A stretch of DNA of 57,533 bases from Pantoea wallisii (GCF_002095485.1 NZ_MLFS01000024.1:1-57533); one strand, 5' to 3'. Counted from the stretch's first letter, positions 43,019-53,096 are shown. Numbers and translations are program-made. Notes: a model not told the origin generated them from the letters alone.

Positions 43019-45481
43019 TTAAACTCCCAACTTCCACGACAGCGTGCGCAGCAGGTCGGCAAATACGCCGGCTGCAGTGACATCATTTCCGGCGCCATAC
43101 CCGCGCAGAACCAGCGGGATTGGCTGATAATAGCGGCTGTAAAACGCCAGCGCGTTCTCACCGTTTTTCACTTTGTACAGCGGATCGTTGCCGTCCACCG
43201 CATCGATCTTCACTTTACACGCGCCGCCCTCTTCAATCGCGCCGACGAAGCGTAACACTTTACCCTCATCACGGGCTTTGGCAACGCGCGCGGCGAAGGC
43301 GTTGTCCAGCTCCGGCAGGCGCGCCATAAACGCGTCAACCTCAGCGATCGCCGTCAGGCTGTCTGGCAGCAGCGGTTCGATTTCGATGTCGCTCAGCTCC
43401 AGCTGATGCCCGGCCTCACGTGCCAGGATCAGCAGCTTACGCGCCACGTCTGTGCCGGAGAGATCGTCACGCGGGTCCGGCTCTGTAAAGCCCAGTTCAC
43501 GCGCCATTTTCGTCGCGTCTGACAGCGAAACGCCCTCATCCAGCTTGCCAAAAATAAATGACAGCGAACCGGAGAGAATGCCGGAGAACTTAATCAGCTC
43601 ATCGCCGGCGTTCAGCAGGTTTTGCAGGTTCTCAATCACCGGCAGGCCGGCGCCAACGTTGGTGTCATACAGGAACTTGCGGCGTGATTTTGCCGCCGCC
43701 GCACGCATCTGCTGGTAGTAGTTCCACGATGAGGTGTTGGCCTTTTTGTTTGGCGTTACCACGTGGAACCCCTCGGCGAGGAAGTCAGCGTACTGATCGG
43801 CCACCGCCTGGCTGGAGGTGCAGTCAACAATTACCGGGTTCAGCAGGTGATACTCCTTCACCAGACGGATCAGGCGCCCCAGATTGAACGGCTCTTTGGC
43901 TTCGCTCAGCTCAGCTTTCCAGTTGCTGAGATCGATCCCGTGCACGTTAGTTAACAGCGCACGCGAGTTGGCGATACCGCACACGCGCAAATCAATATGT
44001 TTGCCTTTCAGCCACGCCTGCTGACGATAGAGCTGGTCGAGCAGTGCGCCGCCAACGCCGCCAACGCCCACCACAAACACTTCGATAACCTGATCGGTCG
44101 CGAACAGCATCTGGTGCACCACGCGTACGCCGGTGGTGACGTCATCGTTGCTAACCACCACTGAGATAGAGCGCTCGGAGGAGCCCTGCGCGATAGCCAC
44201 AATGTTGATATTGGCGCGTGCCAGCGCCGAGAAGAATTTGGCGGAGATGCCGCGCAGCGTGCGCATGCCATCACCGACCACCGAGATGATGGCCAGCTGC
44301 TCCAGCACGTCCAGCGGATCGAGCAGGCCATCTTTCAGCTCAAGGTAGAATTCATCCTCCAGCACCCGACGCGCACGCGCCTGCTCGTTCTGCGGTACAC
44401 AGAAACTGATGCTGTATTCAGAAGAGGATTGGGTGATCAGCACCACGGAGATGCCGGTGCGCGACATCGCCGCAAACACGCGTGCCGCCATCCCGACCAT
44501 ACCTTTCATGCCGGGTCCGGACACGTTGAACATGGCCATGTTGTTAAGGTTGGTGATGCCTTTTACCGGACTCTCATCCTGATCGACTTCGCCGCCAATC
44601 AGCGTGCCAGGCGCCTGCGGATTGGCGGTGTTTTTGATTAAGCAGGGGATCTGGAACTGCGCAATCGGCGCGATGGTACGCGGGTGCAGCACTTTGGCGC
44701 CGAAGTAGGAGAGCTCCATCGCCTCCTGATACGACATCGACTTCAGCAGACGCGCATCCGGCACCTGACGCGGATCGCAGGTGTAAACGCCGTCAACGTC
44801 CGTCCAGATTTCACAGCAGTCAGCGCGTAAGCAAGCTGCCAGCACCGCCGCGGAGTAGTCGGAGCCGTTACGGCCCAGCACCACCAGTTCGCCCTTCTCA
44901 TTGCCGGCGGTAAAGCCGGCCATCAGGATCATATGGTCGCCAGGGATTTGGCTGGCGGCAATGCGGCGGGTGGATTCAGCAATATCCACGGTGGATTCGA
45001 GGTAGTGGCCAATAGCCAGCAGTTTTTCCACCGGATCAATCACCGTGACTTTATGGCCGCGCGCCTGAAGTAACGCCTCCATAATGGCAATCGAGAGCTT
45101 CTCACCACGGCAGATGATGGCGGCATTCACCGCATCCGGACACTGCCCCAGTAAGCTGATTCCGTGTAACACCTGTTTCAGCTGCGCAAACTCCAGCGCA
45201 ACCCGGGTTTTTAACCCCTCGTAATCGAAACCAGGCTGTACATCCGCCAGGCCCTGTAACAGTTCGGCAAAAATACGTTCGGCATCGCTGATATTTGGCA
45301 GAGCATCCTGGCCACTGATGGTTTTTTCAATCATCGCCACCAGGTGATTGGTAATTTTTGCTGGTGCAGAGAGCACAGTGGCAACTTGTCCCTGTTGCGC
45401 ATTACTTTCCAGAATATCCGCCACGCGGAGAAAACGTTCCGCATTGGCGACTGAGGTTCCGCCGAATTTCAGCACTCGCAT
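43019..45481 (-). CDS. thrA: Bifunctional aspartokinase I / homoserine dehydrogenase I ThrA
   Basis: First and third steps from aspartate to threonine, feedback-inhibited by threonine. The 820-residue product equals the E. coli length. Order: aspartokinase ([20 protein letters not shown], then [19 protein letters not shown]), two ACT-type regulatory regions (about 320-455: [25 protein letters not shown]), then homoserine dehydrogenase ([44 protein letters not shown]). AGGAGAGC before the ATG is a good ribosome binding site. Preceded by the thrL attenuator. Confidence 0.99.
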   Translation of the reverse strand: MRVLKFGGTSVANAERFLRVADILESNAQQGQVATVLSAPAKITNHLVAMIEKTISGQDALPNISDAERIFAELLQGLADVQPGFDYEGLKTRVALEFAQLKQVLHGISLLGQCPDAVNAAIICRGEKLSIAIMEALLQARGHKVTVIDPVEKLLAIGHYLESTVDIAESTRRIAASQIPGDHMILMAGFTAGNEKGELVVLGRNGSDYSAAVLAACLRADCCEIWTDVDGVYTCDPRQVPDARLLKSMSYQEAMELSYFGAKVLHPRTIAPIAQFQIPCLIKNTANPQAPGTLIGGEVDQDESPVKGITNLNNMAMFNVSGPGMKGMVGMAARVFAAMSRTGISVVLITQSSSEYSISFCVPQNEQARARRVLEDEFYLELKDGLLDPLDVLEQLAIISVVGDGMRTLRGISAKFFSALARANINIVAIAQGSSERSISVVVSNDDVTTGVRVVHQMLFATDQVIEVFVVGVGGVGGALLDQLYRQQAWLKGKHIDLRVCGIANSRALLTNVHGIDLSNWKAELSEAKEPFNLGRLIRLVKEYHLLNPVIVDCTSSQAVADQYADFLAEGFHVVTPNKKANTSSWNYYQQMRAAAAKSRRKFLYDTNVGAGLPVIENLQNLLNAGDELIKFSGILSGSLSFIFGKLDEGVSLSDATKMARELGFTEPDPRDDLSGTDVARKLLILAREAGHQLELSDIEIEPLLPDSLTAIAEVDAFMARLPELDNAFAARVAKARDEGKVLRFVGAIEEGGACKVKIDAVDGNDPLYKVKNGENALAFYSRYYQPIPLVLRGYGAGNDVTAAGVFADLLRTLSWKLGV

Positions 45482-45507
45482 AGTTAAAGCTCTCCTGAAT
45501 TTTTGCC

Positions 45508-45540
45508 GAAAAAAAAGCCCGCACTGTTTAGGTGCGGGCT
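45508..45540 (-). terminator. thr operon attenuator
   Basis: On the minus strand: stem AGCCCGCAC / GTGCGGGCT with a 7-base loop, then eight to nine T, located between thrL and thrA. The left arm can pair alternatively with the GGTGCGGGC-type sequence at the end of thrL, as in the E. coli attenuator. Stalling at Thr/Ile codons would favour read-through. Confidence 0.92.
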
Positions 45541-45564
45541 TCTTTTTTGTTTTTCCTGTATGCG

Positions 45565-45636
45565 TCAGCCCGCACCGTTACCTGTGGTAATGGTGGTGGT
45601 AATAATAATTGTGGTGTTCAGGCTGTGATTACGCAT
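45565..45636 (-). CDS. thrL: thr operon leader peptide ThrL
   Basis: 23-residue leader [20 protein letters not shown] then GAG, with seven Thr and four Ile in an 11-residue run. It ends TGNGAG exactly as the E. coli leader. Ribosome stalling on charged tRNA-Thr or tRNA-Ile shortage controls the attenuator downstream. Too short for ordinary ORF finding; recognised by composition, position and the following hairpin. Confidence 0.93.
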   Translation of the reverse strand: MRNHSLNTTIIITTTITTGNGAG

Positions 45637-45679
45637 TGAGGTTTTCTGTCTGTCTTTGTCTTGTCCGTCTGCCTTTCAG

Positions 45680-45707
45680 AAGTAAAGCAAAGCGCACGTT
45701 AAGTCAA
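45680..45707 (-). promoter_or_regulatory. thrLABC promoter
   Basis: On the minus strand TTGACT (45707-45702), a 16-base spacer, and TTACTT (45685-45680). The E. coli thr promoter has the same TTGACT and a 16-base spacer. It lies about 45 bases before the thrL start. Confidence 0.65.
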
Positions 45708-45820
45708 CGAATTTGTCTTTACCTTCAAGCCATGCCGCTGCGCAGTGCTGCGCCTTCGCCGGTAAATGGCATCGCGATCGTTTGGTCTGGTGCGATGATG
45801 CCCGATCACGCACTGCAAAC

Positions 45821-46525
45821 TCAGGATTTATCCGAGCAATTATCTATAAGTTTTTTTTCTACGTCGTGCAGCAAACGGTGCAGCATCGCGCTATCGCGCT
45901 GCTCCAGCAGACCGATACGCTGATCAATCCAGTCGGCCATCTTCGTATCGTCACTGACCTCCAGCGTTACCAGCAGCTGGTGAAAACGTTGACGCAACGC
46001 CTGCAGCTGATGCTGATTCGCCACCTCAGCCGGCGCAGCAGCCACCTGGTTGAGCGCCGAAAGCTGATAGCAGTAAACCATTACCGCCTGACCCAGATTC
46101 AGAGACGGGTAATCACTGGCCATCGGAATGCCGGTCAGCAGATCCACCTGCTCCAGCTCTTCATTGGTCAGACCGCTATCTTCGCGCCCAAATACCAGCG
46201 CAATGCGGCTGAGCCACTGGCGCTTCTCCTGCAGAATGGTCTCAACCTGGCCAGGCGTGGCGTAATAGCGGAATCGCGCGCGGCTGCGGGCGGTTGTCGC
46301 CACAGAGAAATCCACGTCTGCCAGCGCCTCGCTTAGCGTGGCATAGGTTTTTACGTTATCAAGAATCTCACCGGCACCGTGCGCCACACGCCGCGCTGCC
46401 GGATCCTGCCAGGCATCGCTGGCGACGATTCGCATCTCGCTAAACCCCATGGTTTTCATGGCGCGCGCAGCCGCACCGATATTTTCCGGACGGGCCGGTG
46501 AGACAAGGATCAGGGGGAAATGCAT
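45821..46525 (-). CDS. yjtD: SPOUT-family RNA methyltransferase YjtD (LasT), TrmJ-like
   Basis: Putative 2'-O-ribose RNA methyltransferase of the SpoU/TrmJ type; the substrate of YjtD is not firmly known. The 234-residue product (E. coli 228) shows motif 1 NIGAAARAMKTMGF (Asn/Arg), motif 2 LVFGREDSGLTNEEL and motif 3 PSLNLGQAVMVYCYQL, which form the trefoil-knot SAM site. It lies upstream of the thr operon on the same strand, as in E. coli. Confidence 0.92.
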   Translation of the reverse strand: MHFPLILVSPARPENIGAAARAMKTMGFSEMRIVASDAWQDPAARRVAHGAGEILDNVKTYATLSEALADVDFSVATTARSRARFRYYATPGQVETILQEKRQWLSRIALVFGREDSGLTNEELEQVDLLTGIPMASDYPSLNLGQAVMVYCYQLSALNQVAAAPAEVANQHQLQALRQRFHQLLVTLEVSDDTKMADWIDQRIGLLEQRDSAMLHRLLHDVEKKLIDNCSDKS

Positions 46526-47134
46526 GATTTTTCCATCGAACAGTTAACAACTGGCACTATGTTGGCATGGGCCAAAGAAAATACCAACCGCATGGGCAAG
46601 AGAAAATAAGATGTTAAGGATGTTAAAAGAGGATAAAAGTTATGGGGAGCATCAATTGCGTGATATAAGCAAAATTTCCCCGCTTAATTAATATAAATGC
46701 ATTGTTTTTCAAAATATTGAAATACTATTTTCTGCAGCTTTAACTTTTAACGTTATGCAGCTTAAATGTAGCGAAAATGCTGCTTTTTGTGAGCTAACCT
46801 TGCATTCCAGTAGAAGTTTTTCATAAAAGTGTTAACGTGCTACACTTGCATTTGATATAAGTCAACGAAGCGTTGTTTTTATGCTTATCGGTTGTTGTTG
46901 GTGCTGTTAGGTTGCTGTTAATACGGTTAGGATAAGCGCCAGTCCGATACCCACGGGGCACGCAAATATTCATCCTGACTGGCTGAGCTAACACTGAAGT
47001 TGACGTAGATGGATGGTGTATTCCGAAGATCATTTCGTACACCGGTTGCGAACGGCACGCTGTTCCAGGTAACAGTGACGGCAACCGCCGTACGCCCTGT
47101 TTTCGATTTGTTGGCAAATTTTAGGTAGCGAAAC
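46526..47134. promoter_or_regulatory. Long arcA upstream region
   Basis: 609 bases without a convincing gene. The first 300 are AT-rich. A possible sigma-70 promoter is TTTTCA (46818-46823), a 17-base spacer and TACACT (46841-46846), followed by an FNR-like box. This would give an arcA leader of about 280 bases. The E. coli ORF yjjY, in the same place, was not recognised. Confidence 0.55.
46852..46865. promoter_or_regulatory. Candidate FNR site upstream of arcA
   Basis: TTGATATAAGTCAA matches the FNR consensus TTGAT-N4-ATCAA at nine of ten positions. In E. coli arcA is induced anaerobically by FNR. The site lies 270-283 bases before the arcA start; whether it activates or represses depends on the unproven start site. 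Confidence 0.6.
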
Positions 47135-47851
47135 ATGCAGACCCCGCACATTCTTATCGTTGAAGACGAACTGGTCACGCGTAACACCCTCAAAAGTATT
47201 TTTGAAGCAGAAGGTTACGTGGTCTATGAAGCCACCGACGGTGCTGAAATGCACCAGGTTCTGACGGAAAATGACGTCAATCTGGTGATCATGGACATCA
47301 ACCTGCCAGGTAAAAACGGTTTGCTGCTGGCGCGCGAATTGCGCGAACAGGCAAACGTCGCGCTGATGTTCCTGACCGGTCGTGATAATGAAGTGGATAA
47401 AATTCTCGGTCTGGAGATCGGCGCCGATGATTACATCACCAAACCGTTTAACCCACGTGAGCTGACGATTCGTGCGCGCAACCTGCTGTCGCGTACCATG
47501 AATCTGGCGATGCCAAGCGAAGAGCGCCGTCAGGTTGAGAGCTATCGCTTTAACGGCTGGGAGCTGGACATTAACAGTCGTTCGCTGATTAGCCCGAATG
47601 GCGATCAGTACAAGCTGCCGCGCAGTGAGTTCCGCGCCATGCTGCACTTCTGCGAAAACCCGGGAAAAATTCAGACGCGTGCAGATTTGCTGAAGAAGAT
47701 GACCGGTCGCGAGCTGAAGCCGCATGACCGTACCGTCGATGTCACCATTCGCCGCATCCGTAAGCACTTTGAATCGACGCCGGATACGCCGGAGATCATC
47801 GCCACTATCCACGGCGAAGGTTACCGCTTCTGCGGTGAGCTACAGGATTAA
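47135..47851 (+). CDS. arcA: Two-component response regulator ArcA
   Basis: OmpR-family regulator that, phosphorylated by ArcB, represses aerobic respiratory genes under low oxygen. The 238-residue product matches E. coli. The receiver domain has the acidic pair in IVEDELVT, the phospho-acceptor Asp in [12 protein letters not shown] (Asp54), the Thr in MFLTGRD and Lys in [10 protein letters not shown]. The C-terminal winged helix includes [16 protein letters not shown] and IHGEGYRF. It converges on creA. Confidence 0.99.
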   Translation: MQTPHILIVEDELVTRNTLKSIFEAEGYVVYEATDGAEMHQVLTENDVNLVIMDINLPGKNGLLLARELREQANVALMFLTGRDNEVDKILGLEIGADDYITKPFNPRELTIRARNLLSRTMNLAMPSEERRQVESYRFNGWELDINSRSLISPNGDQYKLPRSEFRAMLHFCENPGKIQTRADLLKKMTGRELKPHDRTVDVTIRRIRKHFESTPDTPEIIATIHGEGYRFCGELQD

Positions 47852-47866
47852 GCCTCCCGCCGCAAG

Positions 47867-47893
47867 AAAAAACGCCCGTCAGGGCGTTTTTTT
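47867..47893. terminator. Bidirectional terminator between arcA and creA
   Basis: Stem AAAAAACGCCC / GGGCGTTTTTT with loop GTCA; T-rich on both strands. It serves arcA (plus) and creA (minus, stop at 47899). Confidence 0.92.
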
Positions 47894-47898
47894 ATGGC

Positions 47899-48372
47899 TC
47901 AGTGCCACGGCATAATCGGTACTGCGCTCAGCGCGTTCTTGGGCGAACCGTCTACTACCTTATCTGAATAGCTCAGATAGACCAGCGCGTTACGCCTCTG
48001 GTCAAAAAAGCGCACCACCTGCAACTTCTTAAACACCAGCGACGTGCGCTTGCGGAACACAACTTCACCCTGCGCCTTGCCTTGTGCGATTTTATCGCTA
48101 AGCTCTACCGGTCCAACCTGCTGGCAGGAGATGGCGGCGTCCGAAGTGTCTTCTGCCAGACCGAGCCCGCCCTTGATGCCACCGGTTTTTGCCCGGCTGA
48201 TATAACAGGTTACATTTTTAACATCGGGGTCATCGAAAGCCTCTACCACGATCTTATGATCGGGGCCGAATATCTTGAACACCGTATCTACCGAGCCAAT
48301 CTCCTCGGCCAGAGCCGTATTGCTGACCAGATAAGTTGCCAACGTGACTATAAGAATGCGCGCTATTGTCAT
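47899..48372 (-). CDS. creA: CreA family protein
   Basis: Conserved exported protein of unknown function. ATG 48372 gives 157 residues, the E. coli length, with a signal peptide ([18 protein letters not shown], ending ALA before EEIGSV). The core VFGPDHK-type segment and [40 protein letters not shown] and [11 protein letters not shown] are strongly conserved; the two Cys may form a periplasmic disulphide. The creBCD genes that follow in E. coli are absent: the next gene is arcA. Confidence 0.95.
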   Translation of the reverse strand: MTIARILIVTLATYLVSNTALAEEIGSVDTVFKIFGPDHKIVVEAFDDPDVKNVTCYISRAKTGGIKGGLGLAEDTSDAAISCQQVGPVELSDKIAQGKAQGEVVFRKRTSLVFKKLQVVRFFDQRRNALVYLSYSDKVVDGSPKNALSAVPIMPWH

Positions 48373-48564
48373 TGAGTTACCATTGCAAACGGAATAGATG
48401 TGAATGTAATGTACTGTCAATCGTAACAAGAACCAAACTTATCGGGTTATTACCCGCCTTGATTTAGCACAGTCGATTAACAAACCGCCCCACGCTTTTG
48501 TGCATTTCGTGCTAATATTCGGCGACTTCATCGTTGCGTCACCAGAGAGTTATGAGGATGTTTT

Positions 48565-49440
48565 ATGGACCAAGCCGGTATCATTCGCGATTTGCTTGTC
48601 TGGCTGGAGAGCCATCTGGATCAACCCCTTTCACTCGATAACGTCGCACTGAAAGCGGGCTACTCCAAGTGGCACCTGCAGCGAATGTTCAAGGAAGTGA
48701 CTGGCCATGCCATCGGTGCGTACATCCGCGCCCGCCGGCTGTCAAAAGCCGCGGTTGCCCTGCGTCTGACCAGCCGTCCCATCCTCGACATCGCCCTGCA
48801 GTATCGCTTCGATTCTCAGCAGACCTTTACCCGCGCGTTTAAAAAGCAGTTCAATCAAACGCCAGCCTGGTACCGTCGCTCTTCGGAGTGGAATTCGTTC
48901 GGCATTCGTCCGCCGATTCGCCTTGACGATCATCACATCCCGCAAGCCAGTTTTGTCACCCTGCCGGAAACGGTGCTGGTAGGACAAACGCAGAGTTACA
49001 CCTGTACGCTGGAGCAGATCTCCAGCTATCGCGACGAGATGCGTCTCCATTTCTGGAAGCAGTTCCTGCTGGAAACCGACACCGTGCCGCCGGTGCTGTA
49101 CGGCCTGCATCAGGTCCGCGCCAGCCATGAGAAGGATGATGAGCAGGAGATTCTGTATACCACGGCTGTCCCGGCCGATCAGCAGGCACTGAGTATGCAG
49201 TCGAACCAGCGCGTGATTCTGGAAGCCGGCGATTACGTCCAGTTCAGTTACGAAGGGCCACGCAGTGCGTTACAGGATTTCATCCTGCTGCTGTACGGTA
49301 CCTGCATGCCGACGCTGGGTCTGGTGCGCCGTCAGGGCCAGGATATCGAGCGGTTCTATACACACGGTGGCAAAAAGCGCAGTGAGCCGCCGACGGAAAT
49401 TCGCTGTGAATACCTGATCCCGATTCGCCCGCAGCAGTAA
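48565..49440 (+). CDS. rob: AraC/XylS-type regulator Rob
   Basis: Constitutive member of the MarA/SoxS/Rob group that binds mar/sox boxes and raises efflux, organic-solvent and superoxide tolerance. The 291-residue product (E. coli 289) has the N-terminal double helix-turn-helix (SLDNVALKAGYSKWHLQRMFKEVTG and RPILDIALQYRFDSQQTFTRAFKK) and a C-terminal GyrI-like ligand domain. It is divergent from creA and convergent with gpmB. Confidence 0.97.
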   Translation: MDQAGIIRDLLVWLESHLDQPLSLDNVALKAGYSKWHLQRMFKEVTGHAIGAYIRARRLSKAAVALRLTSRPILDIALQYRFDSQQTFTRAFKKQFNQTPAWYRRSSEWNSFGIRPPIRLDDHHIPQASFVTLPETVLVGQTQSYTCTLEQISSYRDEMRLHFWKQFLLETDTVPPVLYGLHQVRASHEKDDEQEILYTTAVPADQQALSMQSNQRVILEAGDYVQFSYEGPRSALQDFILLLYGTCMPTLGLVRRQGQDIERFYTHGGKKRSEPPTEIRCEYLIPIRPQQ

Positions 49441-49454
49441 CGGGTCTCGCTGGT

Positions 49455-49474
49455 GGTCGCCATGAATGGCGACC
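49455..49474. repeat. 20-bp palindrome after rob
   Basis: GGTCGCCATGAATGGCGACC, 15 bases after the rob stop. It differs from the 40730-40749 palindrome at one loop base. REP-like. Confidence 0.72.
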
Positions 49475-49507
49475 CGACACCTGTTGCCGGGTACGCGTCA
49501 ATCACAG

Positions 49508-49596
49508 GGTGCGCATGAACGCACACTGCGCCAACATCCGGCTGCACATGCGCACCAACACGCGGTCACTCCGTAGGGTGCGCATTCATGCGCACC
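49508..49596. repeat. REP-like cluster between rob and gpmB
   Basis: A degenerate copy (GGTGCGCATGAACGCAC, from 49508), a half copy (CATGCGCACC, about 49547-49556) and a perfect copy GGTGCGCATTCATGCGCACC at 49577-49596. The perfect copy is directly preceded by GTAG (49573-49576), the tetranucleotide found at the foot of classic REP hairpins. No T-runs. Confidence 0.7.
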
Positions 49597-49606
49597 GCGC
49601 TAAACC

Positions 49607-50254
49607 TTAACGCTGCAGCTCATCCAGGGCTGGCGCATCCAGATGCGACACGTCGCCCGCCGTTTCAACTACCCACCCCGCGGCCAGCCAGGCACTCTGC
49701 TGATGATCCACGCGTGAGATCGAGCAGTTGCGCAGGCGCAGGCGCCGCTCGGCATGCGCCGGTAAACCGAGAATGGTACTCACCAGAGAACCCAGCGCCA
49801 TACCGTGGCTGACAATCAGCGGGCGGCTGCCGGCGGGCAGCTCAAGGCAGGCATTCAGCGCGTCATGCATACGCGCCGCCATCTCTGCCATTGACTCCCC
49901 GCCGGGAATACGCCCGTCTTCGGTACCGTCCACCAGCGTTTTGCGCCAGCGCTCCTCTTCGGGCGTCAGGCCATCCAGCGGACGCTGTTCCAGACACCCC
50001 ATATTGAGCTCCCGCAGGCGCGCATCAAGCGTCACCGTGCAGCCGCAGGCGTCAGCGATAATCTCTGCGGTCTGGCGCGTGCGCCCCAAATCGCTGGCAA
50101 TCACGTGGGTAATGCCCAGCGATTTAACGCGTTCACCCACCTGGCGGGCCTGCTGTTCACCTTTCTCCGTCAGCGGACTGTCGGACTGCCCCTGAATGCG
50201 TCGGGCCGCATTCCAAACCGTTTCACCGTGACGAACAAGATAGACCTGTAACAT
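49607..50254 (-). CDS. gpmB: Histidine phosphatase family protein GpmB (YtjC)
   Basis: Member of the phosphoglycerate mutase/histidine phosphatase superfamily; named GpmB, but the related enzymes act mainly as phosphatases. The 215-residue product matches E. coli. The phospho-His motif LVRHGETVWN is at residues 6-15, the second Arg/Glu in SDLGRTRQTAE and LRELNMGCLEQ, and the second His in IVSHGMALGSL. Divergent from yjjX. Confidence 0.95.
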   Translation of the reverse strand: MLQVYLVRHGETVWNAARRIQGQSDSPLTEKGEQQARQVGERVKSLGITHVIASDLGRTRQTAEIIADACGCTVTLDARLRELNMGCLEQRPLDGLTPEEERWRKTLVDGTEDGRIPGGESMAEMAARMHDALNACLELPAGSRPLIVSHGMALGSLVSTILGLPAHAERRLRLRNCSISRVDHQQSAWLAAGWVVETAGDVSHLDAPALDELQR

Positions 50255-50305
50255 GCGTAGTTTCCGTTATACTGCGACAAATTTGTCTTGAGGGTTCAAA
50301 CAATT

Positions 50306-50824
50306 ATGTACCATGTTGTCGCAGCCACCACCAATCCGGCAAAAATCCGCGCGATTGCGCAGGCGTTCAACGACGTATTCGGCGAAAGATCCTGCCATAT
50401 TGAGGGGGTCGAGGTCGAGAGTGGCGTCGCCGCACAGCCGTTAAGCGATGTTGAAACGCGAACTGGCGCACGCCAGCGTGTGGTCAATGCGCGCAGCGCG
50501 CGTCCGCAGGCCGATTTCTGGGTTGCAATCGAAGCGGGGATTGAGGGGGACAGCGCATTTGCATGGATGGTGATTGAAAATACGCAGCAGCGCGGTGAAT
50601 CGCGCTCCGCCAGCTTTACCCTGCCGCCGGTGGTTATGTCGGGACTGGCCGCCGGTCACGAACTGGGCGAGGAGATGGCCCGTTTGACAGGGGTTGAGAA
50701 CATCAAGCACAAAGGCGGCGCGATTGGGGCGTTCACCCACGGCCTGCTGACCCGCTCCAGCGTTTATCATCAGGCGCTCATCCTGGCGCTGTGCCCGTTC
50801 ACGCATCCGCTCTATCAGCAGTAA
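50306..50824 (+). CDS. yjjX: Inosine/xanthosine triphosphatase YjjX
   Basis: House-cleaning NTPase that hydrolyses ITP and XTP. ATG 50306 ([20 protein letters not shown]) gives 172 residues (E. coli 170). ATTNPAKI is the phosphate-binding start; [19 protein letters not shown] and [15 protein letters not shown] are conserved. Its stop TAA (50822-50824) directly abuts the stop of trpR on the other strand, with no intergenic base. Confidence 0.95.
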   Translation: MYHVVAATTNPAKIRAIAQAFNDVFGERSCHIEGVEVESGVAAQPLSDVETRTGARQRVVNARSARPQADFWVAIEAGIEGDSAFAWMVIENTQQRGESRSASFTLPPVVMSGLAAGHELGEEMARLTGVENIKHKGGAIGAFTHGLLTRSSVYHQALILALCPFTHPLYQQ

Positions 50825-51133
50825 TCAGTTGCGCCCAAGGCGCATCTCCAGCCAGCGCTTCAGCTCAGGCGGCGCCTCTTTCAGGCTGTTAGAACCGCGC
50901 GTGATGGTGGCAATACCTACGCCCAGCTCACTCTTCAGCTCACGCTGGCTGATATCACCGTTAATCAGGGCTTCAATAATGCGCAGGCGCGTGCCAAACG
51001 ATTCGCGCTCGTCAGGCGTCATCATCAGCTGCAGAAGCGGCAGCGCAACGTCATCGGCGAAGGCGTTTTGCATCAGTTCGATAAATCGCAGCCAGTTATC
51101 TTGCTCTGACTGGGAAGAAAGGGGTTGGCTCAT
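50825..51133 (-). CDS. trpR: Trp operon repressor TrpR
   Basis: Tryptophan-dependent repressor of trp genes and of its own gene. ATG 51133 ([20 protein letters not shown]) gives 102 residues (E. coli 108). The helix-turn-helix [22 protein letters not shown] and the tryptophan-binding region [17 protein letters not shown] are intact. It follows slt on the same strand, and a trp operator overlaps its promoter. Confidence 0.97.
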   Translation of the reverse strand: MSQPLSSQSEQDNWLRFIELMQNAFADDVALPLLQLMMTPDERESFGTRLRIIEALINGDISQRELKSELGVGIATITRGSNSLKEAPPELKRWLEMRLGRN

Positions 51134-51137
51134 GAAG

Positions 51138-51170
51138 GCTTCCGTACTCATTAACGAGTACGGAAGCATA
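51138..51170 (-). promoter_or_regulatory. trp operator and -10 of trpR
   Basis: Near-perfect palindrome 51138-51167 with 12-base arms GCTTCCGTACTC and GAGTACGGAAGC; its centre GTACTC-ATTAAC-GAGTAC (51144-51161) matches the TrpR operator, and the E. coli trpR operator has the same ACTC...GAGTAC core. A TATGCT (51170-51165, minus strand) next to it is a fair -10. It ends 4 bases before the trpR ATG, so bound TrpR would block initiation. Inferred autorepression. Confidence 0.82.
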
Positions 51171-51176
51171 GCACAG

Positions 51177-53096
51177 TCAGTAACTGCGATTCCACTCGCC
51201 ATCGTCCAGAATCTTATCCGGCTTACCCATGAAGTAGCGGTAATAAGCATCGTAGGCCAGCACGTTCTTCACATAGCCACGCGTCTCAGAGAACGGGATG
51301 GTTTCGATAAACGCCACCGCATCCAGCTTGCCGCCGCTGGTGTTCTGCCAGCTGCGAACCCGGCCCGGACCGGCGTTGTAGGCCGCTGACGAGAAGATAC
51401 GGTTCTGCCCAAACTGCTGATAGACATACTCCAGATACTGCGTACCAATCTGAATATTGGTTTGCGGATCCAGCAGCTGGCTGCTGTTCACATAGCCGGG
51501 AATGTTATACATCTTCACGGTATGCGTAGCGGTGCCGGGCATAACCTGCATTAAACCACTGGCCCCCACCGGAGAGCGCGCTTTTGGATTCCAGGCGCTC
51601 TCCTGCCGCGAGATCGCCATTGCATAGCTCGGTGAGATCCCCTTATCACGCGTGTATTGCTGATAGAGATTTTGCCACGCCAGCGGGAAACGCTCTTTCA
51701 GGCTGTCCCACATTTTCGCGGTAATGGTGGCCTGCACGCTGAGATCCCACCAATCCTGTTCGTTGGCGTAGCGCGCCAGCATCTGCTGCTGACTGCGGGT
51801 TTTGCTGGAGATCAGATTGGCCCACTCGCTACGCGCCAGGTTATCCAGCCCCCAGTACATCAGCTCGCGCACCCGCGCCATCTCTGGCCCCTGCACTACG
51901 CTGCTATCCGCCGCCGGCGCTTTATCCACCTGCAACGGATACTCCACGCCTAAACGCTGCGCGGCCACCATGGGATAGAAACCGCGCTGCTGCATAAGCT
52001 TACGCAGAATCTCATCCGCCTCATCTTTACGCCCCTGCGCGATCAGCAGGTCAGCCTGCCAGTACTGCCACTCATCTTTCTCTTTGGCTTCCACAGGCAA
52101 ACGGGCGATCCAGGTATTCAGCCCGCGGCGGTCATTTTCGCTCAGCGCCAGGCGTACGCGGCGCTCCACCAGCGCGGTGGATTCGCTGTTCATCACCACC
52201 GCATCGCGCCAGCGCGCCTGCTCAGAGGTCAGATCCGCGCCCATCATGCGCCACACAACCGTCTCTTTCAGATCCTGCTCTTCGGCTGCGCTCATCTTCT
52301 GCGCCTGTACCAGCTGCGGGATCATCATGCGCGCGTTGTCCATATCCTGCCGCGCCACGCGGGCGAAGGCATAGCTGGTCGCCATGCGGGTAAAGTCGGT
52401 CGGACCGAGCGTGCTGGCAAATGTGGTGACGGTTTGCGGATTCTGCTGCAGGGCGATCAGCGCACTGGCGGTGGTCTGATAATCCGCCGGCAGCATCTTC
52501 GCCAGGTAGTTGACCAGGCTATCGTTACCCGCCTTCATCGCCAGACGGATACGCTCAAGAATGGTAATGGGTGAGAGCTGGCCAGACGCTTGCCATACCG
52601 AGAACAGCTTATCGCAATCGTTCGAGAGCGCCGTGCCGCGCAGCCAGATCTCCTTCGCACCGGCAAAGGCCGCCTGCTGCTGGCCGGTGGCCCACTTCGC
52701 GTAGTACCAGTTACAGCGCGCCTGCACCGGTTTAGGCTCCTCCGGACTAAAGCTCAGAATGCCCTGCCAGTCCTGACGATGCGCCAGCACATTCACAAAG
52801 CGCGTCTGCAACGATCGTGCAGGCGGCAGCGTGGGATACTGCTGAATAAAGTTTTTAACCGCCAGCCCGGTCTCCTGATCGAGATCCTGCGCCAGCAGAC
52901 GGTATTGCAGATAAGGATAGAGCGGATAATCCTGCAGGGTCGGCATCAGCTGCGCGACCTGATCCATCTGTTTATTGTCCCAGGCTTGCTTGATCTGCGC
53001 ATAGCGCTCTCGTTGCTGATCCAGCGAGTCGGCCCATACGCTGCCGGCCGTACTGACCAGACACATCCCTATCATCCAGTTACGCCACTTCTCCAC
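51177..53096 (-). CDS. slt: Soluble lytic murein transglycosylase Slt (Slt70)
   Basis: Periplasmic exolytic transglycosylase that cleaves peptidoglycan to 1,6-anhydromuropeptides. I choose GTG 53096 ([18 protein letters not shown]), preceded by GAGGAGAGCGGA; the open frame extends 16 codons more without conservation. This gives 639 residues (E. coli 645) with a signal peptide ending VWA before DSLDQQ. A long alpha-superhelical ring is followed by the catalytic domain with the general acid Glu in [18 protein letters not shown] and [10 protein letters not shown], and [13 protein letters not shown]. Upstream lies the divergent atzF; the E. coli neighbour ettA is not here. Confidence 0.97.
   Translation of the reverse strand: MEKWRNWMIGMCLVSTAGSVWADSLDQQRERYAQIKQAWDNKQMDQVAQLMPTLQDYPLYPYLQYRLLAQDLDQETGLAVKNFIQQYPTLPPARSLQTRFVNVLAHRQDWQGILSFSPEEPKPVQARCNWYYAKWATGQQQAAFAGAKEIWLRGTALSNDCDKLFSVWQASGQLSPITILERIRLAMKAGNDSLVNYLAKMLPADYQTTASALIALQQNPQTVTTFASTLGPTDFTRMATSYAFARVARQDMDNARMMIPQLVQAQKMSAAEEQDLKETVVWRMMGADLTSEQARWRDAVVMNSESTALVERRVRLALSENDRRGLNTWIARLPVEAKEKDEWQYWQADLLIAQGRKDEADEILRKLMQQRGFYPMVAAQRLGVEYPLQVDKAPAADSSVVQGPEMARVRELMYWGLDNLARSEWANLISSKTRSQQQMLARYANEQDWWDLSVQATITAKMWDSLKERFPLAWQNLYQQYTRDKGISPSYAMAISRQESAWNPKARSPVGASGLMQVMPGTATHTVKMYNIPGYVNSSQLLDPQTNIQIGTQYLEYVYQQFGQNRIFSSAAYNAGPGRVRSWQNTSGGKLDAVAFIETIPFSETRGYVKNVLAYDAYYRYFMGKPDKILDDGEWNRSY

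Noticed and set aside
46821..47117. 98-codon minus-strand ORF in the arcA leader
   Set aside because: No domain, no ribosome binding site, odd composition, and it lies across the probable arcA promoter and leader.
49455..49596. CRISPR-like array
   Set aside because: The repeats are short, self-complementary and irregularly spaced, and two different classes are mixed; no cas genes are near.
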